64,000 bases of DNA, taken from contig NZ_JADKYW010000002.1 in assembly GCF_015355785.1 (NCBI RefSeq), positions 229,745-293,744 on the forward strand, read 5' to 3'. A program made the position numbers and the translations under genes. Below, in pieces: positions 16,639 through 25,758 of the stretch; within the stretch, counting starts at the first letter, position 1; the number at the start of each line of letters is the position of its first letter. The notes under the pieces were generated by a model. It had not been told where the DNA came from and did no database searches. It saw only the letters and a program-made list of their open reading frames with translations. The stretch is from Arthrobacter gandavensis. GTDB lineage: Bacteria; Actinomycetota; Actinomycetes; Actinomycetales; Micrococcaceae.

Positions 16639-17910
16639 GTGCCCACCGGTCCCGTCGGGACCGCCGTGGGTGACGACGGCGGGCGGCGGGGTCCGTTCCG
16701 GTCTCCGAACTTCTCCTGGTACTTCACCGGGCAGGTCATCTCCAACACCGGCGTCTGGTTCCAGAACCTCGCCCTGCAGCTGGTGGTCCTGGGGGCGACC
16801 GGAAGTGCCCAGGCCCTGAGCGGCATCACCATCGCCCAGTTCCTGCCGATCTTCCTGCTCGGAATACCCGCGGGGCGGCTGCTGGACCGGGTGGCACCGC
16901 GCACAGTGCTGCTGGTGACCTCGCTGGCTTCCGCTGTTGTCACCGCCAGCCTGGTCTTTGTGGTGACCCGGGAGCCGGACCTGTGGCTGCTTTACGCCAT
17001 GGTTGGGCTGCTGGGTTCGGTCCAGGCCTTTGAACGGGTGGCCGCTCAGACCATCATCTTCGAGCTGGTGGGCCCGGACGGGCTGTCCAAGGCTGCATCC
17101 GTCAGCACCATTTCGCTGGCCGCTGCCCGGTCGGTCGGTCCGGCGCTGGCCGGACTCGCTTTCCAGGGGCTCGGACCCAGCGCGTGCATCCTGATTAACG
17201 CCGCCGCCTATCTGCTGGTGTTCGCGTCGCGGCTGCGGATCCGTCCGGACGAGCTGCACCGGCGTGCGCCGCAGGCCCAGCGGCGGGGCGGGGATGGCAT
17301 CAAGGCCCCGGGCGGGCCCGGGGCTAAGGCCCTGGGCGGCTCGGCGTCGGGCGCCTTCCGGCGAAGCCGGGACGTGAACACCCTGCTGATCGTAAACGTG
17401 GTGATTTCCCTGCTGGCCATGAACTTCGGGCTGGTGCTCACCTCTACTGTGAATCTCTCCTACGGCGGTGATGCCAGCGCGGTGGGAGCTGTCCATACCC
17501 TCAACGCCGTGGGTGCGATCCTCGGAGGGATTCTGGCTGCTCGAAGGCCCCGAGTGTCGTTGCGGTCGATGATTGCGGCAACAAGTGTTTTCGGTGCGGC
17601 GTTGGCGCTGAATGCCGCGGCCCCCACGCTCCTGCTGTTCCTGGCAGCCGCTCCCGTTCTGGGTATCGCCGTGGGGTACTACCAAGGGATCGTGAATGCT
17701 GCTGCGCAGGAGTCGGTTCGGCCGCAGTTCATTGGGCGCATGATGTCACTGATGACGATGGGTAGTTACGGCATGGTGCCGTTTGGGGCGCTGCTGATGG
17801 GCTGGGTGATCGATGCCAGCACGGGCCGGGTGGCTCTGGCAGTCTCTGCGGTGAGCGCCTTTGCCTGCCTGGTGGTGGTGTTGATCCGGACGCGGCCAGT
17901 CTCTCGATAG
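16639..17910 (+). CDS. MFS transporter (EntS/MFS_3-like)
   Basis: 423-residue major facilitator protein with about 12 hydrophobic segments, GTG start 35 bp after the dehydratase-like gene. N-terminal FRSPNFSWYFTGQVISNTGVWFQNLALQLVV and the loop motif GIPAGRLLDRVAPRTVLL are typical of MFS_3 drug/siderophore exporters. A charged, glycine-rich central cytoplasmic loop (about residues 205-240) links the halves. As last gene of the operon it may export a product or serve as a tolerance pump. Convergent with the MarR gene, 8 bp apart. Confidence 0.88.
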   Translation: MPTGPVGTAVGDDGGRRGPFRSPNFSWYFTGQVISNTGVWFQNLALQLVVLGATGSAQALSGITIAQFLPIFLLGIPAGRLLDRVAPRTVLLVTSLASAVVTASLVFVVTREPDLWLLYAMVGLLGSVQAFERVAAQTIIFELVGPDGLSKAASVSTISLAAARSVGPALAGLAFQGLGPSACILINAAAYLLVFASRLRIRPDELHRRAPQAQRRGGDGIKAPGGPGAKALGGSASGAFRRSRDVNTLLIVNVVISLLAMNFGLVLTSTVNLSYGGDASAVGAVHTLNAVGAILGGILAARRPRVSLRSMIAATSVFGAALALNAAAPTLLLFLAAAPVLGIAVGYYQGIVNAAAQESVRPQFIGRMMSLMTMGSYGMVPFGALLMGWVIDASTGRVALAVSAVSAFACLVVVLIRTRPVSR

Positions 17911-17918
17911 GGCGCTTG

Positions 17919-18512
17919 TTAGGTGTCCGAGTTGGCACCGTCGGCTTCTCGGTTGAGGCCCTTCAAGCGGCTGGCCGCCAGCCGGGACGGCACGTGCCGC
18001 GGGCGGCTGGTGATCTGGCGGCGATGAACTGCCGCTGCCTCCGCTTCGTCGTCCCCGAAGTAGCCGCCGGCCAAGACCTGGGCCGCGTGGTCCAGGACGC
18101 CGACGATTGAGTTGCCGAGGTCCTCGCCGATTTCGCCGGTCAGGCGCTGTTCGTGGTCGCGCAGTTCCTGGGTGCAGGCCTGGACGACGTCCCAGCCGGC
18201 TTCGGTCAGCTGGACGAGGCGTATCCGCCGGTTGGTCGGGTGGCTTCCGCGTTCCACGAGTCCGAGTTCGAGGAGTTCGTTCGCTACCAGGTGTGCGGCC
18301 TGGGAGCTGACGAAGGTCCTGCGTCCCAGTTGGGCGTTGGAGAGTGGCAGCCCCTCTCCCAGTACCTGGAGTACGAGGAATTGGGACAGCGTCACGCCGT
18401 GGGCCAGTGCCAGGTTTTCGGTGAACCGGTCGAGCGCCCTGCCGAGACGGTACGCCGTGTAGTTGAGGCGATTAGTCGCGGGCTCGCCGCGGTCGTCTCG
18501 TTCAAGCTCCAT
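17919..18512 (-). CDS. MarR family transcriptional regulator
   Basis: 197 residues. The winged helix spans about residues 40-110: TLSQFLVLQVLGEGLPLSNAQLGRR, the recognition helix VSSQAAHLVANELLELGLVER and the wing HPTNRRIRLVQLTEAGWDVV. An unusually long, arginine-rich C-terminal tail of about 50 residues follows the dimerisation helix. It faces the MFS gene tail to tail, so it does not sit at the promoter of the importer/dehydratase operon; whether it controls it is unknown. Confidence 0.9.
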   Translation of the reverse strand: MELERDDRGEPATNRLNYTAYRLGRALDRFTENLALAHGVTLSQFLVLQVLGEGLPLSNAQLGRRTFVSSQAAHLVANELLELGLVERGSHPTNRRIRLVQLTEAGWDVVQACTQELRDHEQRLTGEIGEDLGNSIVGVLDHAAQVLAGGYFGDDEAEAAAVHRRQITSRPRHVPSRLAASRLKGLNREADGANSDT

Positions 18513-19055
18513 CCGCCGAGAATATCAAGTTATTTGCGATGTTCCGTGGCGCTGGCGTGCGGGGACGGAATTGGGCCCCGAATTACGACTGCGTGGAACG
18601 CCACCTTCCGAGGGGTGACATCGCGACGCGAGGTTTGCAAGGGCAACCACGTCCTGGTCATGTCTGACGGACTTCGGGACGGAGCAGTTCCCGGCACCCA
18701 GGGTTGGGATAACTGCGGTGGCGCAGCTATCCGTCTACGACATCATCGGCAACGGTGTGCAGCTGTCCCAGGTCGGGGAGGGACGCGCTGAGGTCCCTCC
18801 CCTGGCCCTGCGGCATTACGTGAAGTCACGCACTGGGTGCAGGGAAGTCTCCACCGTCTAAGGCTGATTGAGGTTGGCTTCGCCAGGCAGGGCAGTTGCG
18901 GGCGGCCCTGCCTGGCGCTGGCCTGCCGGTTGTGGAGAACCAGCAACCTGTCAGCCACGCTCCTCTGCTACAGCAGATCAGCGACTGTGGATAACCCCAG
19001 CTGGGTAGCGGATCTTAATAGATACCAGGGCGCAGCCTCCTCATATACTTCTCGA
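18513..19055. other. Non-coding stretch with weak ORF and a hairpin
   Basis: 543 bases between the MarR gene and the island gene at 19056. Contains a small open frame at 18718-18861 (47 codons, GTG start) with no recognisable family, and a 13-bp perfect hairpin (18881-18893 with 18905-18917, 11-base loop) that could terminate transcription. Base composition begins to fall towards the island side. Confidence 0.4.
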
Positions 19056-20216
19056 ATGACTGCATCCGGCCCTGCGCACAATAGTGATGAGCGGCGTGAT
19101 CGGATTGGGTGGCTCGATGTACCCCTGTTTCCGTTTCGCTTAGCCCAGTTCGGGTGGATTAGGCTCCCAAGTCCTGCACGGTCTATTGGTCGAGTTGTCG
19201 TCTGGGTAGTGCTCCTAGCGGGGATTTTTTGGGTAGCATTTTCCTACGGTGAAATCGTTTACCGTGCTGTCGTGGGTTGGAAAACAGGACCAGCGTGGGA
19301 AGCTTTCTTACTGCGCTTCATCACAAGCCCAGCAGCCGCCGGAACTGCAGCTCTGTTGGCAGCGATTATTGCGGCCAGGTCCTTCGCCAAGGGCTTGAAA
19401 CATACAAAAGAGGAAGCCCAAGCTAACCGGCGCAAGGAGGCGGCAGAGGCATGGTGGGAACAGTTTGAATGGGTTAGTGACAGAATCGTCCCAAAAGATC
19501 CCAAGCAGGAACGGCTCCATAACGGATTGGCGACCGCCCTTCTTGGGGCTCTAGAGACAACAGCTGATGGTGATTTTCAGCGTGAGGCTGTTGACGGAAT
19601 AAGACATACTTATATCCGCGGTAGTGAGATCCCCCTTTCTGAGGCAACACTTGGTGAGCTAAGAGCTCGGCTGCGAGAAGTACGAACTTTCGCGGATGGT
19701 TCTTGGATTTCAGGGGACGAATCACTACAGTCCCACTTCCGGGCCCACGTCTTTCTCCTCGAAACATTGGTGGCACTGCGCACGGTTTGGAAGCCTGGCG
19801 ACATCGTCATATCGGACGAACTTCCGCGGGGGAACCCCCAATTCAGAGTTCAAGACTGGGTAGACGCCGTAGTACGCATCGATCGTCACTGGGTCGCCGT
19901 AAACACGACCCAGGTTCGTACCGTCCACACGCGCAGCTACGTCCGCAGAATCGCAGACCGGTTAAAACCTGAACACATGAACGAGCTGAACGCGGACTTC
20001 GTCGTGGTGGTTTCTCGCAATCAGCTTCGACCCGGAATGTGGCAAGGGGTGGCAAGCAATCCGACCGTTCGACTTATCCATTGGGATCCAAAAGAGGGCG
20101 CTGCAGAACTGCGCAAACGGATGGAACTTCACATCGGCGCAGATAGTCCTGCCTCTAGGCTGGCCGCTAAGGATGAGGTCGAGACTCTAGACACCAAGGT
20201 GTTAAAAAATGAGTAA
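19056..20216 (+). CDS. Unknown membrane protein with large cytoplasmic domain; defence-island passenger
   Basis: 386 residues, not recognised. Two hydrophobic segments lie near the N-terminus (about residues 44-75, GRVVVWVVLLAGIFWVAFSYG, and 88-107, SPAAAGTAALLAAIIAARSF), followed by a charged helix rich in Lys and Glu (KGLKHTKEEAQANRRKEAAEAWW). The C-terminal ~270 residues are soluble. They include a strand-rich part, DAVVRIDRHWVAVNTTQVRTVHTRSYV and NADFVVVVSRNQL, that resembles the layout of nuclease-like or sensor folds without clear catalytic residues. GC is markedly lower than in flanking housekeeping genes, so recent transfer is likely. Situated 400 bp before the ABC-three-component operon; membership in that system is possible but unproven. 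Confidence 0.6.
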   Translation: MTASGPAHNSDERRDRIGWLDVPLFPFRLAQFGWIRLPSPARSIGRVVVWVVLLAGIFWVAFSYGEIVYRAVVGWKTGPAWEAFLLRFITSPAAAGTAALLAAIIAARSFAKGLKHTKEEAQANRRKEAAEAWWEQFEWVSDRIVPKDPKQERLHNGLATALLGALETTADGDFQREAVDGIRHTYIRGSEIPLSEATLGELRARLREVRTFADGSWISGDESLQSHFRAHVFLLETLVALRTVWKPGDIVISDELPRGNPQFRVQDWVDAVVRIDRHWVAVNTTQVRTVHTRSYVRRIADRLKPEHMNELNADFVVVVSRNQLRPGMWQGVASNPTVRLIHWDPKEGAAELRKRMELHIGADSPASRLAAKDEVETLDTKVLKNE

Positions 20217-20615
20217 GCTCCCCACCCCAGATCCCGGGGTGCGGATGAAAGGGCGCTTTCGGCACAGGAGTTTGGCCGCGATGAGGTGTGGCCGAATGAG
20301 TCGGCTAGCAGGACTTCGGCTTCGGGTGGTTAACGGAAGCCATTGAAATCTCAGGTGCTGGCAGCGCCGCACGTTGGGCTCTCACTTACCGGGTCACAAT
20401 CCGTTCTGAGCGGACGCATGGTGTCTCCAGGATTAGAACTCGAGTTGTGACAGGCCGCTGACGCTTCACACCCACCTCTACATGTGGTGTCGAAAAGCGT
20501 GGTGGTCTCAACCGGTCAACCGTCGTAATTGGACGCGCTAGCACACCGGCATACCGGCGCGTTGAAGCCTCAGCTTGTGAGAGACTCAGAGCACACTAAA
20601 GTTCTGAGGGGGGCT
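20217..20615 (+). other. Intergenic region upstream of the ABC-3C operon
   Basis: About 400 bases without a supported gene. Moderately AT-rich, so it probably holds the promoter of the three-gene defence operon. No clear -35/-10 pair, repeat or attachment site could be recognised. Confidence 0.4.
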
Positions 20616-21704
20616 ATGTCTAGCAGTGGTGCCGTACGGCTTGTTCCTTTGGAACCGCCCACCGTGTTGGACAAGCAACTCGTTCCCCCGGTGTCCGGGG
20701 TTCCCATTCTTTCACCGGCAAAGATCATCAGCCTGTACGACGACCAGGAATGGGAAGAGTTCGTACTTGAATGGGCGACAAGCCTCGAGTATGAGTCAGT
20801 GATGAGGAATGGCGGTGCGGACGATCATGGCGTCGACATAGCTGCATTCCTGTCCGCCGAAGGATTCGACGGTGAATGGGACTGTTATCAGTGCAAGCAC
20901 TATGGACAGCCCCTGAAGCCTGGAGATGCCCTCCCCGAGATTCTAAAGATCGTGCAGGGAACCCTCGCAAAGCATTACACGTGGCCCAGGAAATATAGAT
21001 TCGCCGCACCCCGAGGCTATGGAACGCTTCTTTCGAATTCCCTACATTCTCCCTCCCAGCTAAAGTCAGAACTGATAAGGGCTTTAGAAAACGAGAAGCA
21101 CGCTCTTGCTAAGAAGGTGGGGGACACGAAGAAGGACGTTATGGACTTCCTCGAAACCGCAGATTTCTCAGTATTCGGATCTGTCGAGCTCCACGAGCTG
21201 GTCGAACAACATTCGAGGACTCGCTGGCATTCGGCACGCTTCTCAGTTCCTCTCCAGAGGCCTTCAGCCCGCGTTCCCGATGATTCGTTGGAAGTCCATG
21301 AGCAGGACTACATTCAGAAGCTCCTTGCTGCGTATCGGGAGCGGCACCCCGACACTGACATCACTCCTCACACCGTGTCCACGCTAAACGATGTTAAGGA
21401 CCACTATTCAGGCCAGCGAAGGGCCTTCTACAGTGCCGAGTCCCTGAGAGTTTTCGCCCGCGACTCGGTGCCAGATGGCACATTCGGTTCCCTGCAGGAA
21501 GAGATCGCGGACGGAACCGCAGCAACGTACTACCGGCAGTACGTCGACGGATGGGAACGTCTCGACGCGGTTACGGACAAGGCAAGCAGTCTTGCTTTGA
21601 CGGCTAACCATCTAGTTCCAGTGCTTTGGATCAAGGACCGCATCGGAATCTGTCATCAGTTGGCTAACGACGGACGAATGGCTTGGTGCCGTGCAACCTC
21701 TTAA
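20616..21704 (+). CDS. ABC-three-component (ABC-3C) system effector with Mrr-like nuclease domain
   Basis: 362 residues. The ATG at 20616 is chosen because of GAGGGGGG just upstream; an in-frame ATG 87 bases earlier has no such site. N-terminal restriction-endonuclease-like domain, about residues 40-150: YDDQEWEEFVLEWATSLEY, then the catalytic signature GGADDHGVDIAAF and WDCYQCKHYGQPL (D...QxK of the PD-(D/E)xK fold). The C-terminal half (RAFYSAESLRVFARDSVPDGTF to the end) fits the ABC-3C effector C-terminal domain that couples nuclease to ATPase. It overlaps the middle component by 14 bp. Expected to cut invader DNA when licensed by the ATPase. Confidence 0.8.
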   Translation: MSSSGAVRLVPLEPPTVLDKQLVPPVSGVPILSPAKIISLYDDQEWEEFVLEWATSLEYESVMRNGGADDHGVDIAAFLSAEGFDGEWDCYQCKHYGQPLKPGDALPEILKIVQGTLAKHYTWPRKYRFAAPRGYGTLLSNSLHSPSQLKSELIRALENEKHALAKKVGDTKKDVMDFLETADFSVFGSVELHELVEQHSRTRWHSARFSVPLQRPSARVPDDSLEVHEQDYIQKLLAAYRERHPDTDITPHTVSTLNDVKDHYSGQRRAFYSAESLRVFARDSVPDGTFGSLQEEIADGTAATYYRQYVDGWERLDAVTDKASSLALTANHLVPVLWIKDRIGICHQLANDGRMAWCRATS

Positions 21705-22173
21705 TAGCCCTTTGGAAGTCGGTCTGCGATCACTGATCGTTCTCACCGCAGTTTTTCCTCGCAAACTGGATGTGAGGCAATTGTCTGTGTTGGATCACTT
21801 GCTATTACGGAGCGGAGACTCGGGAGGGCCGCCGAGCGTTCTCCCACCCATCCCAGCCCGGTCAGGAGAACTCGGCTTCAAAAGGACTGTTCTTGAACGC
21901 GGGCTCACCGTGATGGTCCGCGCGCGCTTGCTACGAGTCGTCCCTGAGTCCGAGGGATTGTTCTACCAGGCGGATGAACATGCCTGGCCTTTCCTGCAGT
22001 TGCTGGATTCCGCGCATGCCGATGAGCTCATGCGCGTCGCTGTCTGGATTGCCGATGAGGTCGGTGACCGATCGAACGCAGAATTATCCAATTGGCTGAC
22101 CACGCATGAATCGCACGTTCTACGAGCGCGTGTCGCGGCAGACAACGACGACGAGGGGACCACGTCGATATGA
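21691..22173 (+). CDS. ABC-three-component system middle component (MC2-like)
   Basis: 160 residues, GTG start inside the effector gene. Starts MQPLNSPLEVGLRSLIVLTAVFP and continues RQLSVLDHLLLRSGD, the usual opening of ABC-3C middle components: a small winged-helix-like adaptor thought to bridge the SMC-like ATPase and the effector. FKRTVLERGLTVMVRARLLRVV is a second recognisable block. An ATGA overlap couples it to the ATPase gene. Confidence 0.8.
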   Translation: MQPLNSPLEVGLRSLIVLTAVFPRKLDVRQLSVLDHLLLRSGDSGGPPSVLPPIPARSGELGFKRTVLERGLTVMVRARLLRVVPESEGLFYQADEHAWPFLQLLDSAHADELMRVAVWIADEVGDRSNAELSNWLTTHESHVLRARVAADNDDEGTTSI

Positions 22174-24002
22174 GGCTATTGCACTTGACGGCGACAGGGC
22201 CGAACGTCGAACCGTCAACGCTCGAGTTTGCACCTCGTCTGACGGTTATTTATGGGGCCTCGGAGACGGGGAAGTCCTACGTCGTAGAAGCCCTGGACTA
22301 TATGTTTGGAGGGAAGGCAATTCGGGACATTCCCCAAGCTGAGCCCTACACAACACTCCTACTGGGGTTGGAGCTGAACGAAGGCTTGGTCGTCACCCTT
22401 GCAAGGGAACTGCGCAACGGAAATCGAGTTTCGGTCTTCGAGGAAGACCTGCGAAGCCATCCGCAAGGAGTCCCAAGCCAAACGCTCCTTTGGCAACATA
22501 AGAAGGGAAACCCGAATACTGTCTCGCACTTCCTGCTCAACGAGTTGGGCATAGCCGGCTCCATGTTGCGGAAGAACGGTATCAATGACGTCGTCAGCAT
22601 GAGCATCCGGAATCTCATGCACCTGTGTCTGATCGACGAGAACCGAATTCACACAAAGTCCTCACCAATCCACTCCGGTCTACCTCAATCCCGAACCACA
22701 GAGTCCTCCGCATTCAAATTGCTCGTAGAGGGTGAAGACGATTCCGCAATCACTACAGGCGAGGATCCGAGAAAGTTCCGACAAGTCAATCGAGGGCAGC
22801 TGGCAGTCTTGGATAGGGCGCTGGAAAGTGTTCGGGACAGACTCGCAAATGGCGCTGATCGCCCCCAGCTCACTGCCCAGCTGGCACGCATCAACGCAAC
22901 CATAGATTCAGCCTCGGCATCAGTTACAGAACTTGTATCAGAGAGAGATGCGCTCATTGAGTGGCGGCGGGGAGCACAACACCAGGAGGACGCCCTCAGA
23001 GAAGAGCTTCGTGAGATAAGGCTGATCGATGCTCGTTTCCACCTACTCGAGGAACAGTACGCAGCCGACCTCGCTCGCCTAGCCATGATCGAAGAAGCCG
23101 GGGGCCTTCTCGGCTACATCGACCTTGGAGAGTGCCCTTTCTGCGGCGCGCAGCCACAGGCCCAGACCTCCCATCACGCAGAGCATGAGGCGACGGCTAT
23201 TGCCGAATCGGTACGGTCAGAGTCTCAGAAAACAGAAGCTCTCAGGATCGATCTGCGGAGGACGCTAGCTGACATGGCACGGGATGAGGACCGCACTAAC
23301 TCCCGAATCGCCGAAACGGTCGGCGTAAAGGATGACCTGTCGAGAAGCATCGGAGGCTTAGATTCGCGCATTCAACCCGCACGGGCAGACCTTGCTGAAC
23401 TTCTGACAAAGCGCTCCGAACTTGAGCGAGAAGTTGGGCTCTGGGATCAGATCTCCGATCTAGAGTCCTTGCGGGGTTCCGTGTCCCAAGAGACTCCGGA
23501 AGCGGCCTCAGGAGCCTCCCAAGCAATTTCAAAAAGCGTCGTGATGGAGTTTTCCAACACTCTGAATAGGGTCTTGCAAACATGGCAGGTGCCTGGCGCG
23601 TCAGATAGCCACTTCGAAATGGGAAAAAATCCTGATGTCTACATCGAGGGTCGTCTGCGGGCAGACCGTGGCAAGGGAATCAGGTCCATTCTCCATGCAG
23701 GGTTCGCTGTGGGGCTCAGCGAATTCTGCGCAGAACGTACGCTTCCTCATCCCGGCTTCGTCGTCCTGGACACTCCGGTCCTTACGTACCGCGATTCTGA
23801 GGAAACTCCCGATCGCGACGAGTTCCTCAGCCAGTCTGTTGCCGACGCTTTTTACGAATACTTGAGTGAACACCACAGTGGGCAAGTCGTCGTGCTCGAG
23901 AACCAGACCCCGCCAGATTTGCCAGGTGAAGGATGTTCGGTCGTTTACTTCACCGGCTCCGCCGACATTGGAAGACCGGGGTTCTACACCGCTTCGGAGT
24001 AG
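22170..24002 (+). CDS. ABC-three-component system SMC/RecN-like ATPase
   Basis: 610 residues. N-terminal Walker A in VIYGASETGKSYVVEALDYMFGG. A central helical coiled-coil part (about 230-460) is interrupted by a zinc-hook-like LGECPFCGAQPQAQTSHH near residue 330. The C-terminal half carries FAVGLSEFCAERTLPHPGFVVLDTPVL, with the Walker B-like aspartate, and VVVLENQTPP. In ABC-3C systems this protein is the DNA-sensing motor. The complete set of effector, middle component and ATPase with overlapping frames is present, so the system could be functional. Confidence 0.85.
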   Translation: MRLLHLTATGPNVEPSTLEFAPRLTVIYGASETGKSYVVEALDYMFGGKAIRDIPQAEPYTTLLLGLELNEGLVVTLARELRNGNRVSVFEEDLRSHPQGVPSQTLLWQHKKGNPNTVSHFLLNELGIAGSMLRKNGINDVVSMSIRNLMHLCLIDENRIHTKSSPIHSGLPQSRTTESSAFKLLVEGEDDSAITTGEDPRKFRQVNRGQLAVLDRALESVRDRLANGADRPQLTAQLARINATIDSASASVTELVSERDALIEWRRGAQHQEDALREELREIRLIDARFHLLEEQYAADLARLAMIEEAGGLLGYIDLGECPFCGAQPQAQTSHHAEHEATAIAESVRSESQKTEALRIDLRRTLADMARDEDRTNSRIAETVGVKDDLSRSIGGLDSRIQPARADLAELLTKRSELEREVGLWDQISDLESLRGSVSQETPEAASGASQAISKSVVMEFSNTLNRVLQTWQVPGASDSHFEMGKNPDVYIEGRLRADRGKGIRSILHAGFAVGLSEFCAERTLPHPGFVVLDTPVLTYRDSEETPDRDEFLSQSVADAFYEYLSEHHSGQVVVLENQTPPDLPGEGCSVVYFTGSADIGRPGFYTASE

Positions 24003-24294
24003 TGGCCGGACCATCGTCTTAAATCAGGATCCACCGACCTAGATTTCCGGCATCCACGGAGGCCGCGCTAAGAAGGGGCATCTGCGTCGTCCTCAGGCGA
24101 TCATTGAAGGGCCATCATTTAAAGCGGATGCCGATGTCAGCGCCTATGACAACTAATCGTGTGTGTTCTCGTGGCCCCGAGCGATTTCCTCGCGTTGTCT
24201 CAGCCACCGTGACCGCTGGGCAGGTCGATCCTCCCACCTCAGCTAAAATCAGACAGGCCCGTTTTACCCCTTCGTTCCGGGCGGAAAGCGCAGC

Positions 24295-25758
24295 ATGTCC
24301 TTCACAGAAAACGCGGTAGCCCGCTGGGCGGAGCTGCAGCGGCTACAGGCCTCGCCCGGTTGGAAACTCACCAACGCGAACCCCTGGGTCCTGGCCCTGT
24401 TCCGCGAGGCCTTCACCCGCACCCGCCCGCGCATCCCCCTGGACGAATTCCACAGCCTCACCGACTCCTTCCTGCAGCAGCTTCGGCTCAACGGGCAGAG
24501 CCTGCGCGAAGACTGGACCGGCAAAAACTACGCCGATGACTGGGTGGCACGCCGCTTCCTGGCCCGCCCCCGCGCCGACGGCCGCTTCGTCTACGAACTC
24601 ACCGAACCCTCCGTCCGGTTCCTCTCCTACCTGGACGGCTTCACCGGCGACACCACCAGCCTGAACTCCTCCCGCCTGAACACCCTGCTCTCCAGCGTGG
24701 AATCCCTGGCGCACGAATCCAACCCGGACCCCGAAGCACGCATCGCCGTCCTCGAAGAAGAGATCGCCCGCCGCGAAGACCTCATCCGGTCCCTCCGCGC
24801 CGGCGACGCTCCCCCGCCCCTGGACGACGACACCGCCGTCGAAGCCGCCCGCGACATCCTGGACCTCGCCGCCGCCCTGCCCGCCGACTTCAAGCGCATG
24901 CGCGACGGCCTCGAAAAGATGCTGCACACGCTCCGCCAGGAAATGGTCGAATCCCAGGCCTCCAAGGGCCTGACCATGGGCGAAATCCTCGAAGCGGACA
25001 AGCGCCTGCGCAGCACCAGCGAAGGCCGCACCTACGAAGGCTTCACCGCCTTCCTGAACGACGCCGACCAGCAGGGACGCTTCCGGCACGCCATCGCGCA
25101 GGTCCTGGAACGCGACTTCGCCGACGCCATGACCCCCGGCGACCGGCAGGCCCTATACCGGATGATCAGCGACATGCGCGAGCAGGCCGCCGAAATCCAG
25201 CGGATCTACGGCCGGCTCTCCGAATCCCTGCACACCTACGTCCAGAGCGACGAGTACCGGGAATCGGTCCAGCTGCGCAAACTCATCCGCGCCGCCGAAA
25301 CCGCCATCCACAAGGCCCCGCGCGGACGCCGTCGCTCCGCAGTCGTGCCCGCACCGCGGCTCTACGCGTCCGCGTTCGAATCGCTCAGCATGGTCCGCAC
25401 GTACGACCCCGCCGAGCACGCCGCACCGCGGAAGCTGCCCGCACCGCCGTCGTTCACCGAAGCGGACATCCACCGCGCCGCCCGCACGCCCAAGGCCGAC
25501 CGCCGCGTGCTGCGCGACGCGATCACCCGGGCCGGCAGCCGCCGGGGCCGCGCCACCGTCGCGGAGATCTTCGCTGAACTGCCCGCCGAACACCGCCATC
25601 TCAACAGCATCCGCGCGCTCCTCGCCTCCGCCGCCCCCACCGGGGACAACAGCGGAACGACGACGGCGGCGAGCGAGTCTATCCCCTTCCTCCAGATCGA
25701 CGGCAGTTCCCGCACCGCGGTGCTGCCCGTCCTCACCGTCGCCGAAAGCCAGTCATGA
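24295..25758 (+). CDS. jetA: Wadjet defence protein JetA (DUF3375)
   Basis: 487 residues of the DUF3375 family, the kleisin-like subunit of type I Wadjet, an SMC-type complex that recognises and removes circular plasmids. N-terminal winged-helix part RWAELQRLQASPGWKLTNANPWVLALFREAF, with a long helical middle (ARIAVLEEEIARREDLIRSLR, FKRMRDGLEKMLHTLRQEM) and a C-terminal segment (TEADIHRAARTPKADRRVLRDAI). It overlaps jetB by 4 bp. GC content is high and native-looking, unlike the ABC-3C genes just upstream, so the two systems were probably acquired separately. Confidence 0.88.
   Translation: MSFTENAVARWAELQRLQASPGWKLTNANPWVLALFREAFTRTRPRIPLDEFHSLTDSFLQQLRLNGQSLREDWTGKNYADDWVARRFLARPRADGRFVYELTEPSVRFLSYLDGFTGDTTSLNSSRLNTLLSSVESLAHESNPDPEARIAVLEEEIARREDLIRSLRAGDAPPPLDDDTAVEAARDILDLAAALPADFKRMRDGLEKMLHTLRQEMVESQASKGLTMGEILEADKRLRSTSEGRTYEGFTAFLNDADQQGRFRHAIAQVLERDFADAMTPGDRQALYRMISDMREQAAEIQRIYGRLSESLHTYVQSDEYRESVQLRKLIRAAETAIHKAPRGRRRSAVVPAPRLYASAFESLSMVRTYDPAEHAAPRKLPAPPSFTEADIHRAARTPKADRRVLRDAITRAGSRRGRATVAEIFAELPAEHRHLNSIRALLASAAPTGDNSGTTTAASESIPFLQIDGSSRTAVLPVLTVAESQS

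Noticed and set aside
18718..18861. 47-codon GTG open frame before the island
   Set aside because: No family resemblance and no convincing ribosome site; kept only as a remark in the intergenic entry.
24003..24294. Possible small genes between ABC-3C and jetA
   Set aside because: Short frames only, no ribosome sites or similarity; probably promoter DNA of jetABC.
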